Source: Caryophanales bacterium (GTDB lineage Bacteria > Bacillota > Bacilli > Exiguobacteriales > Exiguobacteriaceae). From it: a stretch of DNA of 64,000 nt. This document shows, in pieces, positions 55,095 through 63,990 of this stretch; position 1 is the stretch's first letter; the number at the start of each line of letters is the position of its first letter. Both the position numbers and the translations under genes were made by a program. The notes under the pieces were generated by a model, which was not told the origin of the DNA, searched no databases, and was given only the letters and a program-made list of their open reading frames with translations. Location of the stretch: positions 30,453-94,452 of the forward strand of contig CABIYO010000006.1 of NCBI GenBank assembly GCA_902362975.1. The letters are read 5' to 3'.

Positions 55095-56597
55095 ATGAGG
55101 CGAGGCGTCGTGCTCGTGCTCCTGTCGCTTCTTTTGTTTCCGACCGTCGTCGGGGCAAAGGAAGCCGCTACTTGGGAACAAGAACGCATGTATTTTATTA
55201 TGGTCGACCGATTTGTTGACGGGAATCCGGACAACAATCAACAGGTGGACGAAGATGATCCGAAAGCGTTCCACGGTGGCGATATCCGTGGGGTCATCGA
55301 GAAGCTCGATTATATTGAATCACTCGGATTCACATCGATTTGGTTGACACCCGTTTTTGAAAATATGCCGGACGGCTATCACGGGTATTGGATTAAAGAT
55401 TTTTATAACATCGATCCACAATTTGGGACGAAAGAGGATTTACAGGAACTCGTTCAGGAAGCGCACAAGCGCGATATGAAAGTCATTCTCGACTTCGTCG
55501 TCAACCATGTCGGTCCGAACCACCCGTGGGTGGAAGAAAAGCCGGAATGGTTCCACGAGCAGTTACCGATTGTATTCTGGAAAGACCAGGAGCAAGTCGA
55601 GACACACTGGTTGTTCGACTTACCTGACTTCAAAACAGAGGATCCGGAAGTCAAATCGTATTTGATTGACGCAGCGAAGTATTGGATCGAAGAGACGGAC
55701 ATCGACGGCTATCGCCTCGATACGGTTCGTCACGTCGATAAAGCGTTCTGGAAAGACTTTGTCGAAGGTGTGCGGTCGGTCGACCCAGACTTTTACTTAC
55801 TCGCCGAAGTGTTCGACCCAGACCCGCAATACGTCGCGCAATATGACGACCTCGGGTTCAACAGCATCACAAACTTTACGTTTTATGACCGGGTGTCGAA
55901 AACGATGACGCAACAGCAAGCGAACGTCGATGAGATTGATGTTGCCGCAAGCTATGCCGAAACGTTCTTCAACGACCCAAACCAGATGGCGACATTCCTC
56001 GATAATCATGATGTCGAACGCTTCATGCATATGGCGGAACTCGGCGGTGTGGAATCGGCGGAACGACGTTTACGCCTCGGGTTGTTCGCGCTTTATGCGT
56101 CACCTGGTATGCCGGTCGTCTTCCAAGGAACAGAAAATGCGCAGACCGGTGGAGCCGACCCTGCGAACCGAGTCATGATAGAATTCCCGGGAAATGAAGA
56201 GTTACACGAATATGTTGCGACGATGAACCGCATGCGGGAAGAATATCCGGTCTTTGCGACAGGAGAGCAGCGCATGATCGCTTCAGAAGACGGGATGGCC
56301 GTCTTCGAACGGAAAGATGGAGATGACGTCGCGCTCTATGCGATTAACATGAACCGTGACGATCGGGAGATTGAAATCGATGTCAGTGAAATCGGGGAAG
56401 ATACGAGACTTCGTGGTCTTTTATTCTCACAACTGGTCACAGATCAACGCGGAACGTTTACAATTGAACTATCTGGTGAAAGTGCGAACGCTTACATTGT
56501 TGAAGAATCTTCGGTCAATCCGTGGATGATGGGCTTGCTCGTCGTTACGATTCCGATTTTCTTGACTGGTTTGGTCATGTGGAAGCGCCGCAAATAA
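55095..56597 (+). CDS. Membrane-anchored alpha-amylase (GH13)
   Basis: 500 residues. N-terminal signal (RRGVVLVLLSLLLFPTVVGA), catalytic barrel with MYFIMVDRFVDGNPDN, LDFVVNHVGPNHPW, nucleophile Asp in DGYRLDTVRHVDKAF, acid Glu in LLAEVFDPD and Asp in FLDNHDVERF, then a beta domain and a C-terminal segment (about 476-496) followed by KRRK. It should be exported and stay on the membrane outer face, supplying MdxE with short dextrins. AAAGGAGGAAGCG precedes the start; cotranscribed with mdxEFG. Confidence 0.9.
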   Translation: MRRGVVLVLLSLLLFPTVVGAKEAATWEQERMYFIMVDRFVDGNPDNNQQVDEDDPKAFHGGDIRGVIEKLDYIESLGFTSIWLTPVFENMPDGYHGYWIKDFYNIDPQFGTKEDLQELVQEAHKRDMKVILDFVVNHVGPNHPWVEEKPEWFHEQLPIVFWKDQEQVETHWLFDLPDFKTEDPEVKSYLIDAAKYWIEETDIDGYRLDTVRHVDKAFWKDFVEGVRSVDPDFYLLAEVFDPDPQYVAQYDDLGFNSITNFTFYDRVSKTMTQQQANVDEIDVAASYAETFFNDPNQMATFLDNHDVERFMHMAELGGVESAERRLRLGLFALYASPGMPVVFQGTENAQTGGADPANRVMIEFPGNEELHEYVATMNRMREEYPVFATGEQRMIASEDGMAVFERKDGDDVALYAINMNRDDREIEIDVSEIGEDTRLRGLLFSQLVTDQRGTFTIELSGESANAYIVEESSVNPWMMGLLVVTIPIFLTGLVMWKRRK

Positions 56598-56651
56598 AGA
56601 CATGAAACGCCGCAAGGCACGAATCGAACTCACGGAAGCAGGGGGAACACC

Positions 56652-57695
56652 ATGCAAATCACAATCAAAGATGTGGCGAAGCACGCGAACGTCGCGCCGT
56701 CGACAGTCTCTCGCGTCATCGCCAACAGCCCAAGAATCAGTCAAAAGACAAAGGAACGGGTCAGAAGTTCCATGGAAGAGCTCGGGTATCATCCGAACAT
56801 TCATGCGAGAAGTCTCGCTAACCGCTCGACACAGTCGATTGGTCTTGTCATGCCGAGCGCGGCAACAAAGACGCTTCAAAACCCGTTCTTCCCGGAAGTG
56901 CTACGAGGAATTAGCACGAAGGCGCATCAGAATGGATACTCGCTTTATATGACGACCGGCGTGACAGAAGAAGAAGTTTTGTCCGGTGTCATCGAGATGG
57001 TACAAGGACGCCGTGTCGACGGTGTCATCGTTCTTTATTCACGCGAAGACGACCAAGTCGTCCAATACTTACGTCAAACGAAGTTTCCGTTCGTCGTGGT
57101 CGGGAAGCCGTTCGGGGACGCTTCTTCTATCACTTACGTCGATACGGATAACTATTTGGCTGGTCGTGAAGTGACGAAGCACCTTTATAACCTAGGTCAT
57201 CGTCGCATTGCCTTCATCGGGGGCTCGGATAAACTTGCCGTCACACAAGATCGTCGGAACGGGTACGCGACGGCGCTAATGGAAGCAGGCATCCCGGTAT
57301 GCGAAGAGTACATCGCCCGGGCTGAATTCATGACGAAGGGTGGCGCAAAAGCCGTCCGTGAGTTGCTTCAAAATGAAGAGCCACCGACAGCTGTCGTTGT
57401 CAGTGACGACATGATGGCACTCGGGGTCATCAGTACACTCAGCGAGATGGGGCTCAACATTCCTGAAGACGTGGCTGTCGTCAGTTTCAATAACGTCTAT
57501 ATCGCGGAGCACTCGAACCCGCCGCTTACTTCGGTCGAGATTAACATTTTCGGTCTCGGTTTTGAGGCGACGAATTGCTTGATCGAACAAATTAGCGATA
57601 ATGCCCCACCATACGGGAAACGCGTCATCGTTCCGCACTATTTAGTCGTTCGACAATCGTGTGGTCAGAAAAAGAAAACAGAAGTCGTCGATTAA
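56652..57695 (+). CDS. mdxR: LacI-family maltodextrin regulator
   Basis: 347 residues. DNA-binding helix IKDVAKHANVAPSTVSRVI and hinge SMEELGYHPNIHARSLANRS, then a periplasmic-binding-like sensor domain (SVVVSDDMMALG-type motif, VAVVSFNNV). Repressor of maltodextrin uptake genes. It closes mdxEFG-amylase-mdxR (CAGGGGGAACACC ribosome binding site). The AAACGTTT-type operators at 51.2, 51.4, 52.8 and 60.2 kb are its probable targets. The symbol follows B. subtilis mdxR (yvdE). Confidence 0.87.
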   Translation: MQITIKDVAKHANVAPSTVSRVIANSPRISQKTKERVRSSMEELGYHPNIHARSLANRSTQSIGLVMPSAATKTLQNPFFPEVLRGISTKAHQNGYSLYMTTGVTEEEVLSGVIEMVQGRRVDGVIVLYSREDDQVVQYLRQTKFPFVVVGKPFGDASSITYVDTDNYLAGREVTKHLYNLGHRRIAFIGGSDKLAVTQDRRNGYATALMEAGIPVCEEYIARAEFMTKGGAKAVRELLQNEEPPTAVVVSDDMMALGVISTLSEMGLNIPEDVAVVSFNNVYIAEHSNPPLTSVEINIFGLGFEATNCLIEQISDNAPPYGKRVIVPHYLVVRQSCGQKKKTEVVD

Positions 57696-57698
57696 ACG

Positions 57699-57735
57699 AA
57701 ATTCTTCCGCATCCTGTGGAAGAATTTTTTTGTAC
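57699..57735 (+). terminator. Terminator of the mdx operon
   Basis: 10-bp stem (AAATTCTTCC 57699-57708, GGAAGAATTT 57718-57727) and T-run. Confidence 0.88.
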
Positions 57736-57818
57736 AAAAATTAGACGCATACAATAGTAGAATAATCAATCGGTCAAAAGTCATAATATTACATAAAGAT
57801 TACAAATGTGAAAATAGT

Positions 57819-57846
57819 GCTTGAAAAGAAAGCGTGGGGGAACATT
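57819..57846 (+). promoter_or_regulatory. Possible sigma-B promoter of the stress genes
   Basis: GTGCTT, 15 bases, GGGAAC. The -10 part is of the GGGAAT type but the -35 part is poor, so this is a weak call. The 236-base region also holds an inverted repeat AATGTGAA (57805-57812)/TTCACATT (57845-57852). Confidence 0.3.
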
Positions 57847-57931
57847 CACATTACCGGTTCAAATGGCAGAATGTTGTGAATCTGCCAAACCAACAACCAA
57901 AAAATAAAAAATTTGAAAGGGAGATACAATC

Positions 57932-58864
57932 ATGGATAACAAACGTTATGTAGGTACTTACTATCAGGAGTCAGAGCTTCTTTCAAAAATTGATGAGCTT
58001 CGTGCTCAAGGGCATCGCGAAGATGATTTATACGTAGTAGTGAAAGATAAATCGAACCTTTCAATGGTTCAAGGTTCAACGGATGCAGAAGTAAAAGAAA
58101 CGAAAGTGTCATGGCTTGATCGCTTTTTCGGAGTAGCAGACGAAGGAGATGAAGTTCGTCACACGTTTGATAAACTCGGTTTTTCAGAAGAAGAGACAGC
58201 GCGCTATCATCAAGACATCGAGAACGGTGGCATGGTTCTCTTGTTAGATACGAATGACGGCGTGTTCGATAATGGTCGTAACGATACGTTCGAGGGCGGT
58301 CGCGCATCAGCAGGTTATGGTTCAGAAGGGAATGAGGCAGGTAACACGACTGCGCATAACCTTGGCACAACTGGGGCTGGGATTGGCGCTAACCGTTTCA
58401 ATGATATGGACGAAGACATCCGTAACCGTACGGACTTGACGGACGAACAGAAACTCGAGTTGCACGAAGAGCGTCTCCTTGTGAACAAGGAACGTGTGCA
58501 AACCGGTGAAGTTCGCGTCGATAAAGATGTCGTCGAACGTGAAGAACGCGTGGACGTTGAAGTAGAGCGCGACGAAGTGTATGTTGAACGCCGCCGCGTC
58601 GACGGAGAACGTGAAGCGACAGGACATTCTTATGACGCGACGACAGAACGTGATGAGATTCGCGTTCCAGTCACGGAAGAACGTGTCAATGTGACGAAAA
58701 AAGATGTCGTGGTCGAAGAAATTGTCGTAGGCAAAGAAAAAGTCAAAGATACGGAAGAGGTACGTGAGACGTTGCGTAAAGAAGAAGCGCATATCGAAGG
58801 GGACGATGACCTTCGTCACCGCGATCATGATCACACGCGTCGCGATGAGCGTGACCGCCTCTAA
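57932..58864 (+). CDS. General stress protein, YflT domain plus DUF2382 (YsnF/AvaK)
   Basis: 310 residues. N-terminal YflT/GsP17M domain (about 1-110, KRYVGTYYQESELLSKIDEL... and FGVADEGDEVRHTFDKLGF), a Gly/Asn-rich linker (about 110-165), and a DUF2382 domain (about 175-290) made of repeated acidic-basic strands (LHEERLLVNKERVQTGEVRV, VTEERVNVTKKDVVVEEIVV). A His/Arg/Asp tail ends it. These domains are common in stress-induced proteins; function unknown. First of three related genes set between mdxR and mapA. Confidence 0.85.
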   Translation: MDNKRYVGTYYQESELLSKIDELRAQGHREDDLYVVVKDKSNLSMVQGSTDAEVKETKVSWLDRFFGVADEGDEVRHTFDKLGFSEEETARYHQDIENGGMVLLLDTNDGVFDNGRNDTFEGGRASAGYGSEGNEAGNTTAHNLGTTGAGIGANRFNDMDEDIRNRTDLTDEQKLELHEERLLVNKERVQTGEVRVDKDVVEREERVDVEVERDEVYVERRRVDGEREATGHSYDATTERDEIRVPVTEERVNVTKKDVVVEEIVVGKEKVKDTEEVRETLRKEEAHIEGDDDLRHRDHDHTRRDERDRL

Positions 58865-58885
58865 TCGATTGACCAGTATCTCGAC

Positions 58886-58919
58886 AAGGATGGCTCTCTC
58901 TAAGGGACCATCCTTTTTT
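58886..58919 (+). terminator. Terminator after the first stress gene
   Basis: 8-bp stem (AAGGATGG 58886-58893, CCATCCTT 58908-58915), long loop, T7. Confidence 0.75.
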
Positions 58920-58951
58920 TCGCCAATTGTCACCATAGGAGGACGAAAGCT

Positions 58952-59761
58952 ATGAAACATGCGATTATCTCAGAAGTATTTGATCAGCCGGAAACGCTGC
59001 TCAATCGAACGGTCGATTTGAAGCGAGAAGGTTACGCCGAAGAGGACATGTACGTCCTCGTCAAACGAGCTGACGTCGCGGACGTGGTTCGACGCCAGTC
59101 GAAGTTATATGTGCTCGTCACCGACGAACCGGGTACGGTCGCCTCACTCGTCACATCGAGCGAGCGACCGATTGAACGCTGGATCGGCAGCATGCGGCTC
59201 ACGAAGGAGCAACAGGATCGCTTCACTCAGGAAATCGAGCAGGGACGACTCTTCTTGTACGTCGATGCCGACCGTGGCGACCAATCGTTTAAGGTCGACC
59301 GCCCAAAAATGAAATTAGAACCGGAGACGGAAGAACAGACGCTTGCCTTGCACGAGGAGCGCTTGACCGTCGAGAAACAAGCGGTACAAACGGGTGAAGT
59401 CGTCATCGATCGCTACATCACAGAAACCAATCAAGAGATAGAGGTTCCGGTTTTAAGAGAACAAGTTCATGTAGAGAGAAAGGCCGGTTCAGAGGATGTG
59501 CTCGAGGACTACGACTTTAATCGGTCGGGATTTCGTACGATTGACGAAGGGGATCATCTCCGAATTCAAGTCATCGAAGAACGGGCGTTCGTCGTGAAGC
59601 GACCTGTCGTCGTCGAAGAAATTATTGTTCGGAAGCGTGTGACGGAAGAGATTGAGACATTGACCGAAACGCTCCGTAAAGAAGAACTCAAAGTGACGGA
59701 AGTCGGGCAAGCCGATGTGACCATTGATAACCAGACAACCCGAAAGGATGAGGAACGATGA
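58952..59761 (+). CDS. DUF2382 (YsnF/AvaK) protein with divergent YflT-like N-terminus
   Basis: 269 residues. The first 110 resemble YflT loosely (EVFDQPETLLNRTVDLKREG, and the RFTQEIEQGRLFLYVDAD ending also seen in the neighbours); DUF2382 spans about 128-245 (LHEERLTVEKQAVQTGEVVI). AGGAGGACG precedes the start. Overlaps the next gene in ATGA. A copy of the preceding gene by domain plan, but with a degraded first domain. Confidence 0.82.
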   Translation: MKHAIISEVFDQPETLLNRTVDLKREGYAEEDMYVLVKRADVADVVRRQSKLYVLVTDEPGTVASLVTSSERPIERWIGSMRLTKEQQDRFTQEIEQGRLFLYVDADRGDQSFKVDRPKMKLEPETEEQTLALHEERLTVEKQAVQTGEVVIDRYITETNQEIEVPVLREQVHVERKAGSEDVLEDYDFNRSGFRTIDEGDHLRIQVIEERAFVVKRPVVVEEIIVRKRVTEEIETLTETLRKEELKVTEVGQADVTIDNQTTRKDEER

Positions 59762-60165
59762 ACAAACGCCGATTTGTAGGTACTTATCAGAATGAGGCGG
59801 CTCTTGTCGTTAAAATCAACCAATTGACCGAACGAGGCTATGAGGAGCGCGATTTATATGTCGTCGCGCGAGACAAAGATGACATTTCGCTCGTCAAACG
59901 GAAGACCGATGCGAAAGTGGAAGAAGCGAGCGCGAACTGGATGCAAAAGTTCGCAGGTGTGACCGAAGGCGAACAGGAAGTGAAGCGGGCATTGCTTGAC
60001 CTCGGTTTTGCTGACGACGACGTCAACCGCGCTTATGGCGATATTTTGAACGGAGGCTACGCTTTGATTCTCGATGAACCGGACACAGGATTCAATGACG
60101 GGAACAATCTGGCGTTCGAAGGGCACGAAGCGAATGCGGCGTTCGGGCGCGACCAAGACAAATGA
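59758..60165 (+). CDS. YflT-domain general stress protein
   Basis: 135 residues, a single YflT domain: KRRFVGTYQNEAALVVKINQ, then FAGVTEGEQEVKRALLDLGF and GGYALILDEPD. It matches the N-terminal domain of the 57932 gene in length and pattern (MxNKRxVGTY). GAAAGGATGAGG precedes the start. A terminator follows at 60173-60206. Confidence 0.85.
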   Translation: MNKRRFVGTYQNEAALVVKINQLTERGYEERDLYVVARDKDDISLVKRKTDAKVEEASANWMQKFAGVTEGEQEVKRALLDLGFADDDVNRAYGDILNGGYALILDEPDTGFNDGNNLAFEGHEANAAFGRDQDK

Positions 60166-60172
60166 TTAGAGT

Positions 60173-60206
60173 ACCTACTGCCTTCTTGAAAAGGTGGTAG
60201 GTTTTT
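60173..60206 (+). terminator. Terminator of the stress genes
   Basis: 12-pair stem with two G-T pairs (ACCTACTGCCTT 60173-60184, AAGGTGGTAGGT 60191-60202) and T6. Confidence 0.85.
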
Positions 60207-60236
60207 TGTTTGCTCCAAAAAGTAAGAAAAAAGTTT

Positions 60237-60274
60237 ATGCAAACGATTGCATTCTCGTTTCAGTCGTGTAAAAT
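60237..60274 (+). promoter_or_regulatory. mapA promoter with maltodextrin operator O4
   Basis: ATGCAAACGATTGCAT (60237-60252), a near-perfect palindrome, overlaps the -35 box TTGCAT (60247-60252). TAAAAT at 60269-60274 is the -10 box. A weaker partner CAAACGGTTG lies at 60308-60317. Confidence 0.65.
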
Positions 60275-60373
60275 GAAAGGTGAGATTAAATACAGCGCTT
60301 TCATAGACAAACGGTTGCATGAACTAGTTGTCCGTCGAAGGTAGCCTTGTAGAGAAAAAGGAGTGGCAGACAG

Positions 60374-62671
60374 ATGAAACGATTGTTTGCAGTTGATGAA
60401 TGGAAAGTAACAGAGGAAGGTCTTCACCCGAAAGAGAACCGTCTTGCAGAATCCATCACATCGCTCGGGAACGGGCATATGGGGATGCGAGGAAACTTTG
60501 AAGAAGATTACTCGAATGATACGCACCAAGGATTCTACGTGGCGGGCGTCTACTATCCGGATAAAACACGTGTCGGGTGGTGGAAGAACGGATACCCTGA
60601 ATACTTTGCTAAAGTGTTGAATGCGACAAACGTCATCGGTCTCCGCGTCGTCATCAATGGGACGCCGGTCGACTTGGCGAAATGGGAAGTGAAAGATTTC
60701 ACGCGCGAGCTCGACATGCAGCGTGGTGTCCTCACACGGACGTTCACCTTGATGAACGGGACAGAAGAGACGAAAGTGGAAGTCGTCCGCTTCTTCTCAA
60801 TCGTGGATAAAGAAGTCTTGGCAATCCGTTACAAAGTCACACCTGTCAACTACGAAGCAAAAATTGAGTTCACTCCATATTTAGATGGCGATGTCGTCAA
60901 CGAAGACTCGAACTACGATGAGAAGTTCTGGCTTCCGGTCGACCGTGGTGTGGAAGAACGTTTCGCTTTCGTTACGACGAAGACGAAGAAACTCGACTGG
61001 CATGTCACGGCATCGATGATCGCGGACGTCGAAGGTGCTCGTTGTGAAGTGCTTGAAGCGACAGATTTGTTCGTTGCCAACAAGTTCACGGTCAACGTAG
61101 CTGCTGGTGAGACAGCGACAGCCTACAAATATGTGTCGGTCGTCACGAACCGCGACCACGAGATTGAAGCATTGCAGTCAGTTGGGATGACACGTGTCGA
61201 AGCGGCGTTCGAAAAAGGATTTGAGACACTTCTCGCTGAACAGACGGAAGCATGGCTCGCACGCTGGGAAGATGCGGATGTTCGTATCGATGGAGACATC
61301 GAAGCGCAACAAGGAATCCGTTTCAACATCTTCAACATGTATCAAACATATACAGGTGAAGACTCACGTCTTAACATCGGTCCAAAAGGATTCACAGGTG
61401 AGAAGTACGGCGGTGCGACGTATTGGGATACTGAAGCCTACTGCCTGCACTTCTATTTGGCGACAGCCAAACCAGAAGTCTCATGGAACTTGCTCAAATA
61501 CCGTCACAACCATTTGCCACAGGCGAAAGAGAATGCTGTGAAGAATGTCGGTATGGAAGGCGCGCTTTATCCGATGGTCACAATGAATGGGGAAGAGTGT
61601 CACAACGAGTGGGAAATCACGCATGAAGAGATTCATCGTAACGGTGCGATTGCCCATGCCATCTTCAACTATACGAACTTCACAGGCGACAAGTCGTACC
61701 TTGGACAATACGGATTGGAAGTATTGGTCGAGATCTCGCGTTACTGGGCTAGCCGCGTCAACTTTGTCCCGCACAAAGACGTGTATATGATCCTAGGCGT
61801 CACAGGTCCAAACGAATATGAAAACAACGTCAACAACAACTGGTATACGAACTTGATCGCCGCATGGACGCTCGAATATACGCAGGAAGTGTACAACTAC
61901 TTGAAAGAAGCAGAACCTGCACGTCTCGAAGAGCTCGTGTCGACACTCGGCATCACAGACGCTGAACTTGCGAAGTGGGCGGACATTCAAACAAAGATGT
62001 ATTATCCAAAAGATGATCTCGTTCCAGATGTCTTCATGCAACAAGATGGATTCATGGATAAAGAGCAGATTTTGGTGAAAGACCTCGATCCGAAACATCT
62101 TCCACTCAACCAAAACTGGTCATGGGATCGCATCCTTCGCTCGAACTTTATCAAACAAGCAGACGTCCTCCAAGGACTCTATACGTTCGGTGACCGCTTC
62201 ACGATCGAACAGAAACGTGCAAACTTTGACTTCTACGAGCCACGCACGGTTCATGAATCGAGCTTGTCACCATGTGTCTACTCAATTATTGCGGCAGAAG
62301 TCGGTTATGAAGACAAAGCGGTCGAATTGTACCAACGTTCGGCGCGCCTTGACCTCGACAACTATAACAATGACACGGAAGACGGATTGCACATCACGTC
62401 GATGGTCGGTTCGTGGATGTCCATCGTTCATGGATTCGCCGGAATGCGCGTTCAAGAGGATAACCTCTCGTTCAGCCCGATGATTCCGAAAGATTGGAAC
62501 GGTTACTCGTTCAACATGCTCTGGCGTGGTCATCACTTGACGGTCACATCATCACGTGAACAAGTGACAATCAAGCAAACAGGTGGTACAGATGTGACAA
62601 TCCATGTATATGGAAATGCGGTAACGGTTCCTGCAAACGAATCGATTACAATTGAAACAATGAAAGCGTGA
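60374..62671 (+). CDS. mapA: Maltose phosphorylase (GH65)
   Basis: 765 residues. Splits maltose with phosphate to glucose and beta-glucose 1-phosphate in the cytoplasm. GH65 signatures: ITSLGNGHMGMRGNFEE, KGFTGEKYGGATYWDTEAY (phosphate and sugar site) and the catalytic Glu in GVTGPNEYENNVNNNWYTN. AAAAAGGAG precedes the start. It is separated from the mdx operon by three stress genes but shares its operator type. beta-Phosphoglucomutase (pgcM), usually adjacent, is not in the window. Kojibiose or trehalose phosphorylase is less likely given the mdx neighbours. Confidence 0.9.
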   Translation: MKRLFAVDEWKVTEEGLHPKENRLAESITSLGNGHMGMRGNFEEDYSNDTHQGFYVAGVYYPDKTRVGWWKNGYPEYFAKVLNATNVIGLRVVINGTPVDLAKWEVKDFTRELDMQRGVLTRTFTLMNGTEETKVEVVRFFSIVDKEVLAIRYKVTPVNYEAKIEFTPYLDGDVVNEDSNYDEKFWLPVDRGVEERFAFVTTKTKKLDWHVTASMIADVEGARCEVLEATDLFVANKFTVNVAAGETATAYKYVSVVTNRDHEIEALQSVGMTRVEAAFEKGFETLLAEQTEAWLARWEDADVRIDGDIEAQQGIRFNIFNMYQTYTGEDSRLNIGPKGFTGEKYGGATYWDTEAYCLHFYLATAKPEVSWNLLKYRHNHLPQAKENAVKNVGMEGALYPMVTMNGEECHNEWEITHEEIHRNGAIAHAIFNYTNFTGDKSYLGQYGLEVLVEISRYWASRVNFVPHKDVYMILGVTGPNEYENNVNNNWYTNLIAAWTLEYTQEVYNYLKEAEPARLEELVSTLGITDAELAKWADIQTKMYYPKDDLVPDVFMQQDGFMDKEQILVKDLDPKHLPLNQNWSWDRILRSNFIKQADVLQGLYTFGDRFTIEQKRANFDFYEPRTVHESSLSPCVYSIIAAEVGYEDKAVELYQRSARLDLDNYNNDTEDGLHITSMVGSWMSIVHGFAGMRVQEDNLSFSPMIPKDWNGYSFNMLWRGHHLTVTSSREQVTIKQTGGTDVTIHVYGNAVTVPANESITIETMKA

Positions 62672-62687
62672 CCAATCGTTTCATGCG

Positions 62688-62717
62688 AACAAGTCGACCT
62701 CGGTCGGCTTGTTTTTG
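62688..62717 (+). terminator. Terminator of mapA
   Basis: 11-bp stem with one G-T pair (ACAAGTCGACC 62689-62699, GGTCGGCTTGT 62702-62712) and T-run. Confidence 0.8.
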
Positions 62718-62817
62718 TGTGAAAAACTTATCGGATTTCCTGCATATTTGCTGTATGCAGCATGAATAATCTATGTTATCTTGATTCTTAGCTATTTTGA
62801 GAAAGGGGAGTTGAAGC

Positions 62818-63666
62818 TTGACGGAAGCTGTTAAAGAACATACACGAATCGGGGCTGTCTCGATCATCGGAGGATTGTTCGTTGCCTTATCCATGACATT
62901 ATTTTTAATTCCAGCTGGCGTCTATTCGACAGGTTTTACGGGTCTTGCCCAAATCTTGACGAAATTGTTAGAGGGTACACCGCTTGAACTAGGGGAAGGA
63001 CTCTGGTTCTTTATTCTGAACGCACCACTGCTCGTCGTCAGTTATTTTATGCTCGGGCGGAACATGATGATTCATACGCTGGTCAGTGTCGCCTCGGTCA
63101 CGTTGTTCATTCGTTTGCTTCCGCAATCGCAGCTTCTCTCGGACGATCCACTTTTGAACGCCGTATTTGGCGGTGTGCTCTTGGCAATCGGTTCGGGGAT
63201 CACGATTCGGTATGGAGCCTCGACAGGCGGCTTTGACATCGTCGCGTTGATTCTCGCGAAGTTCACGAACAACTCGGTTGGGGTCTATCTCTTCTTGATG
63301 AACATGATGATTGCCCTCGCAGCAGGTGCCTTGTTCGGATGGCCGACAGCGCTCTATACGATCGTCTTCTTGTATGTGACGTCAAAAGTAATCGATGAGA
63401 TTTACACGAATACACAGCGTCAAACGCTCTTCATCGTGACGAATCACCCGGACGAGGTGACAAAGGAACTACATCAACACGTGTTCCGCGGGATCACGCT
63501 CATGCCGGCAATCGGGACGTACTCGAAAGTCGAGAAAGCGACGCTCATGATGGTCGCACAACGACACGAGGTGCGTGAGATTACGCGCATCTGTAAAGAT
63601 GCAGACCCATCGGTTTGGATCAATATTTTACCGACAGAGGACGTCGAAGGGACGTTCCGTCGCTAA
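62818..63666 (+). CDS. YitT-family membrane protein (DUF2179)
   Basis: 282 residues, TTG start behind GAAAGGGGAG. Five to six membrane segments (about 14-34, 55-80, 85-105, 112-140, 155-190) and a C-terminal soluble DUF2179 domain (about 200-280, LFIVTNHPDEVTKELHQ). YASTGGFDIVA-type signature (GASTGGFDIVALIL) fits YitT. Function unknown. Confidence 0.88.
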   Translation: MTEAVKEHTRIGAVSIIGGLFVALSMTLFLIPAGVYSTGFTGLAQILTKLLEGTPLELGEGLWFFILNAPLLVVSYFMLGRNMMIHTLVSVASVTLFIRLLPQSQLLSDDPLLNAVFGGVLLAIGSGITIRYGASTGGFDIVALILAKFTNNSVGVYLFLMNMMIALAAGALFGWPTALYTIVFLYVTSKVIDEIYTNTQRQTLFIVTNHPDEVTKELHQHVFRGITLMPAIGTYSKVEKATLMMVAQRHEVREITRICKDADPSVWINILPTEDVEGTFRR

Positions 63667-63683
63667 ACATGAATAAATCATAA

Positions 63684-63748
63684 AAGAGGCTGGAACATAA
63701 CCCAGGAGAGAGGCCCCCGTGAGCGACTTGTTCGCTCACTGGGGCCTC
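63684..63748 (+). repeat. Repeat-like segment with 16-bp hairpin
   Basis: AGAGGCTGGAACATAACCC is of the GAGGCTGGGACA type often met in Firmicute intergenic repeats and next to IS1182 elements. It is followed by a strong stem (GAGGCCCC-C-GTGAGCGA 63710-63726, TCGCTCAC-T-GGGGCCTC 63732-63748) that could end yitT or form an element end. Confidence 0.5.
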
Positions 63749-63788
63749 TTGTCATGTTTATGGGTTCGTGCATTTCGGACTAAACAGA

Positions 63789-63990
63789 TAGGGGCGACCT
63801 CTGATAAAGTTATAGTGATCAAACCATAACTTTGGAGGTGCCCCTAGATTTAGAAGTCCGGCTTCAGGAAAACGATATCGCCTTCGCCTTCATGGCGGTG
63901 GACCTACGAAAGTTCATCGCCAATGGCATCAGCGGAAGTGCGAAGAAGGGGTCCGGCCACCGAAAATCGGTGGCCGGACCCCTCTTTTTA
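63789..63990 (+). mobile_element. Internally deleted IS1182-like element remnant
   Basis: A possible GTG start (63838-63840) gives MPLDLEVRLQENDIAFAFM; VRLQENDIAFA is the usual N-terminus of IS1182-family transposases. It runs straight into MAVDLRKFIANGIS, which looks like the C-terminal end of such a protein, so almost the whole transposase is missing. Before it, arms TAGGGGCGACCTC (63789-63801) and GAGGTGCCCCTA (63835-63846), with inner arms AAAGTTAT/ATAACTTT, form a large hairpin around the start codon. A 17-bp terminator hairpin lies at 63947-63983. The 334 bases from 63667 to the end hold only these repeats. Confidence 0.5.
63947..63990 (+). terminator. Strong hairpin terminator at the right edge
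   Basis: 16-17 bp stem (GGGGTCCGGCCACCGA 63948-63963, TCGGTGGCCGGACCCC 63967-63982), AAA loop, T-run. Confidence 0.85.

Noticed and set aside
58322..58960. 212-codon frame opposite the first stress gene
   Set aside because: Phe-rich mirror of the acidic DUF2382 repeats and not a real product.
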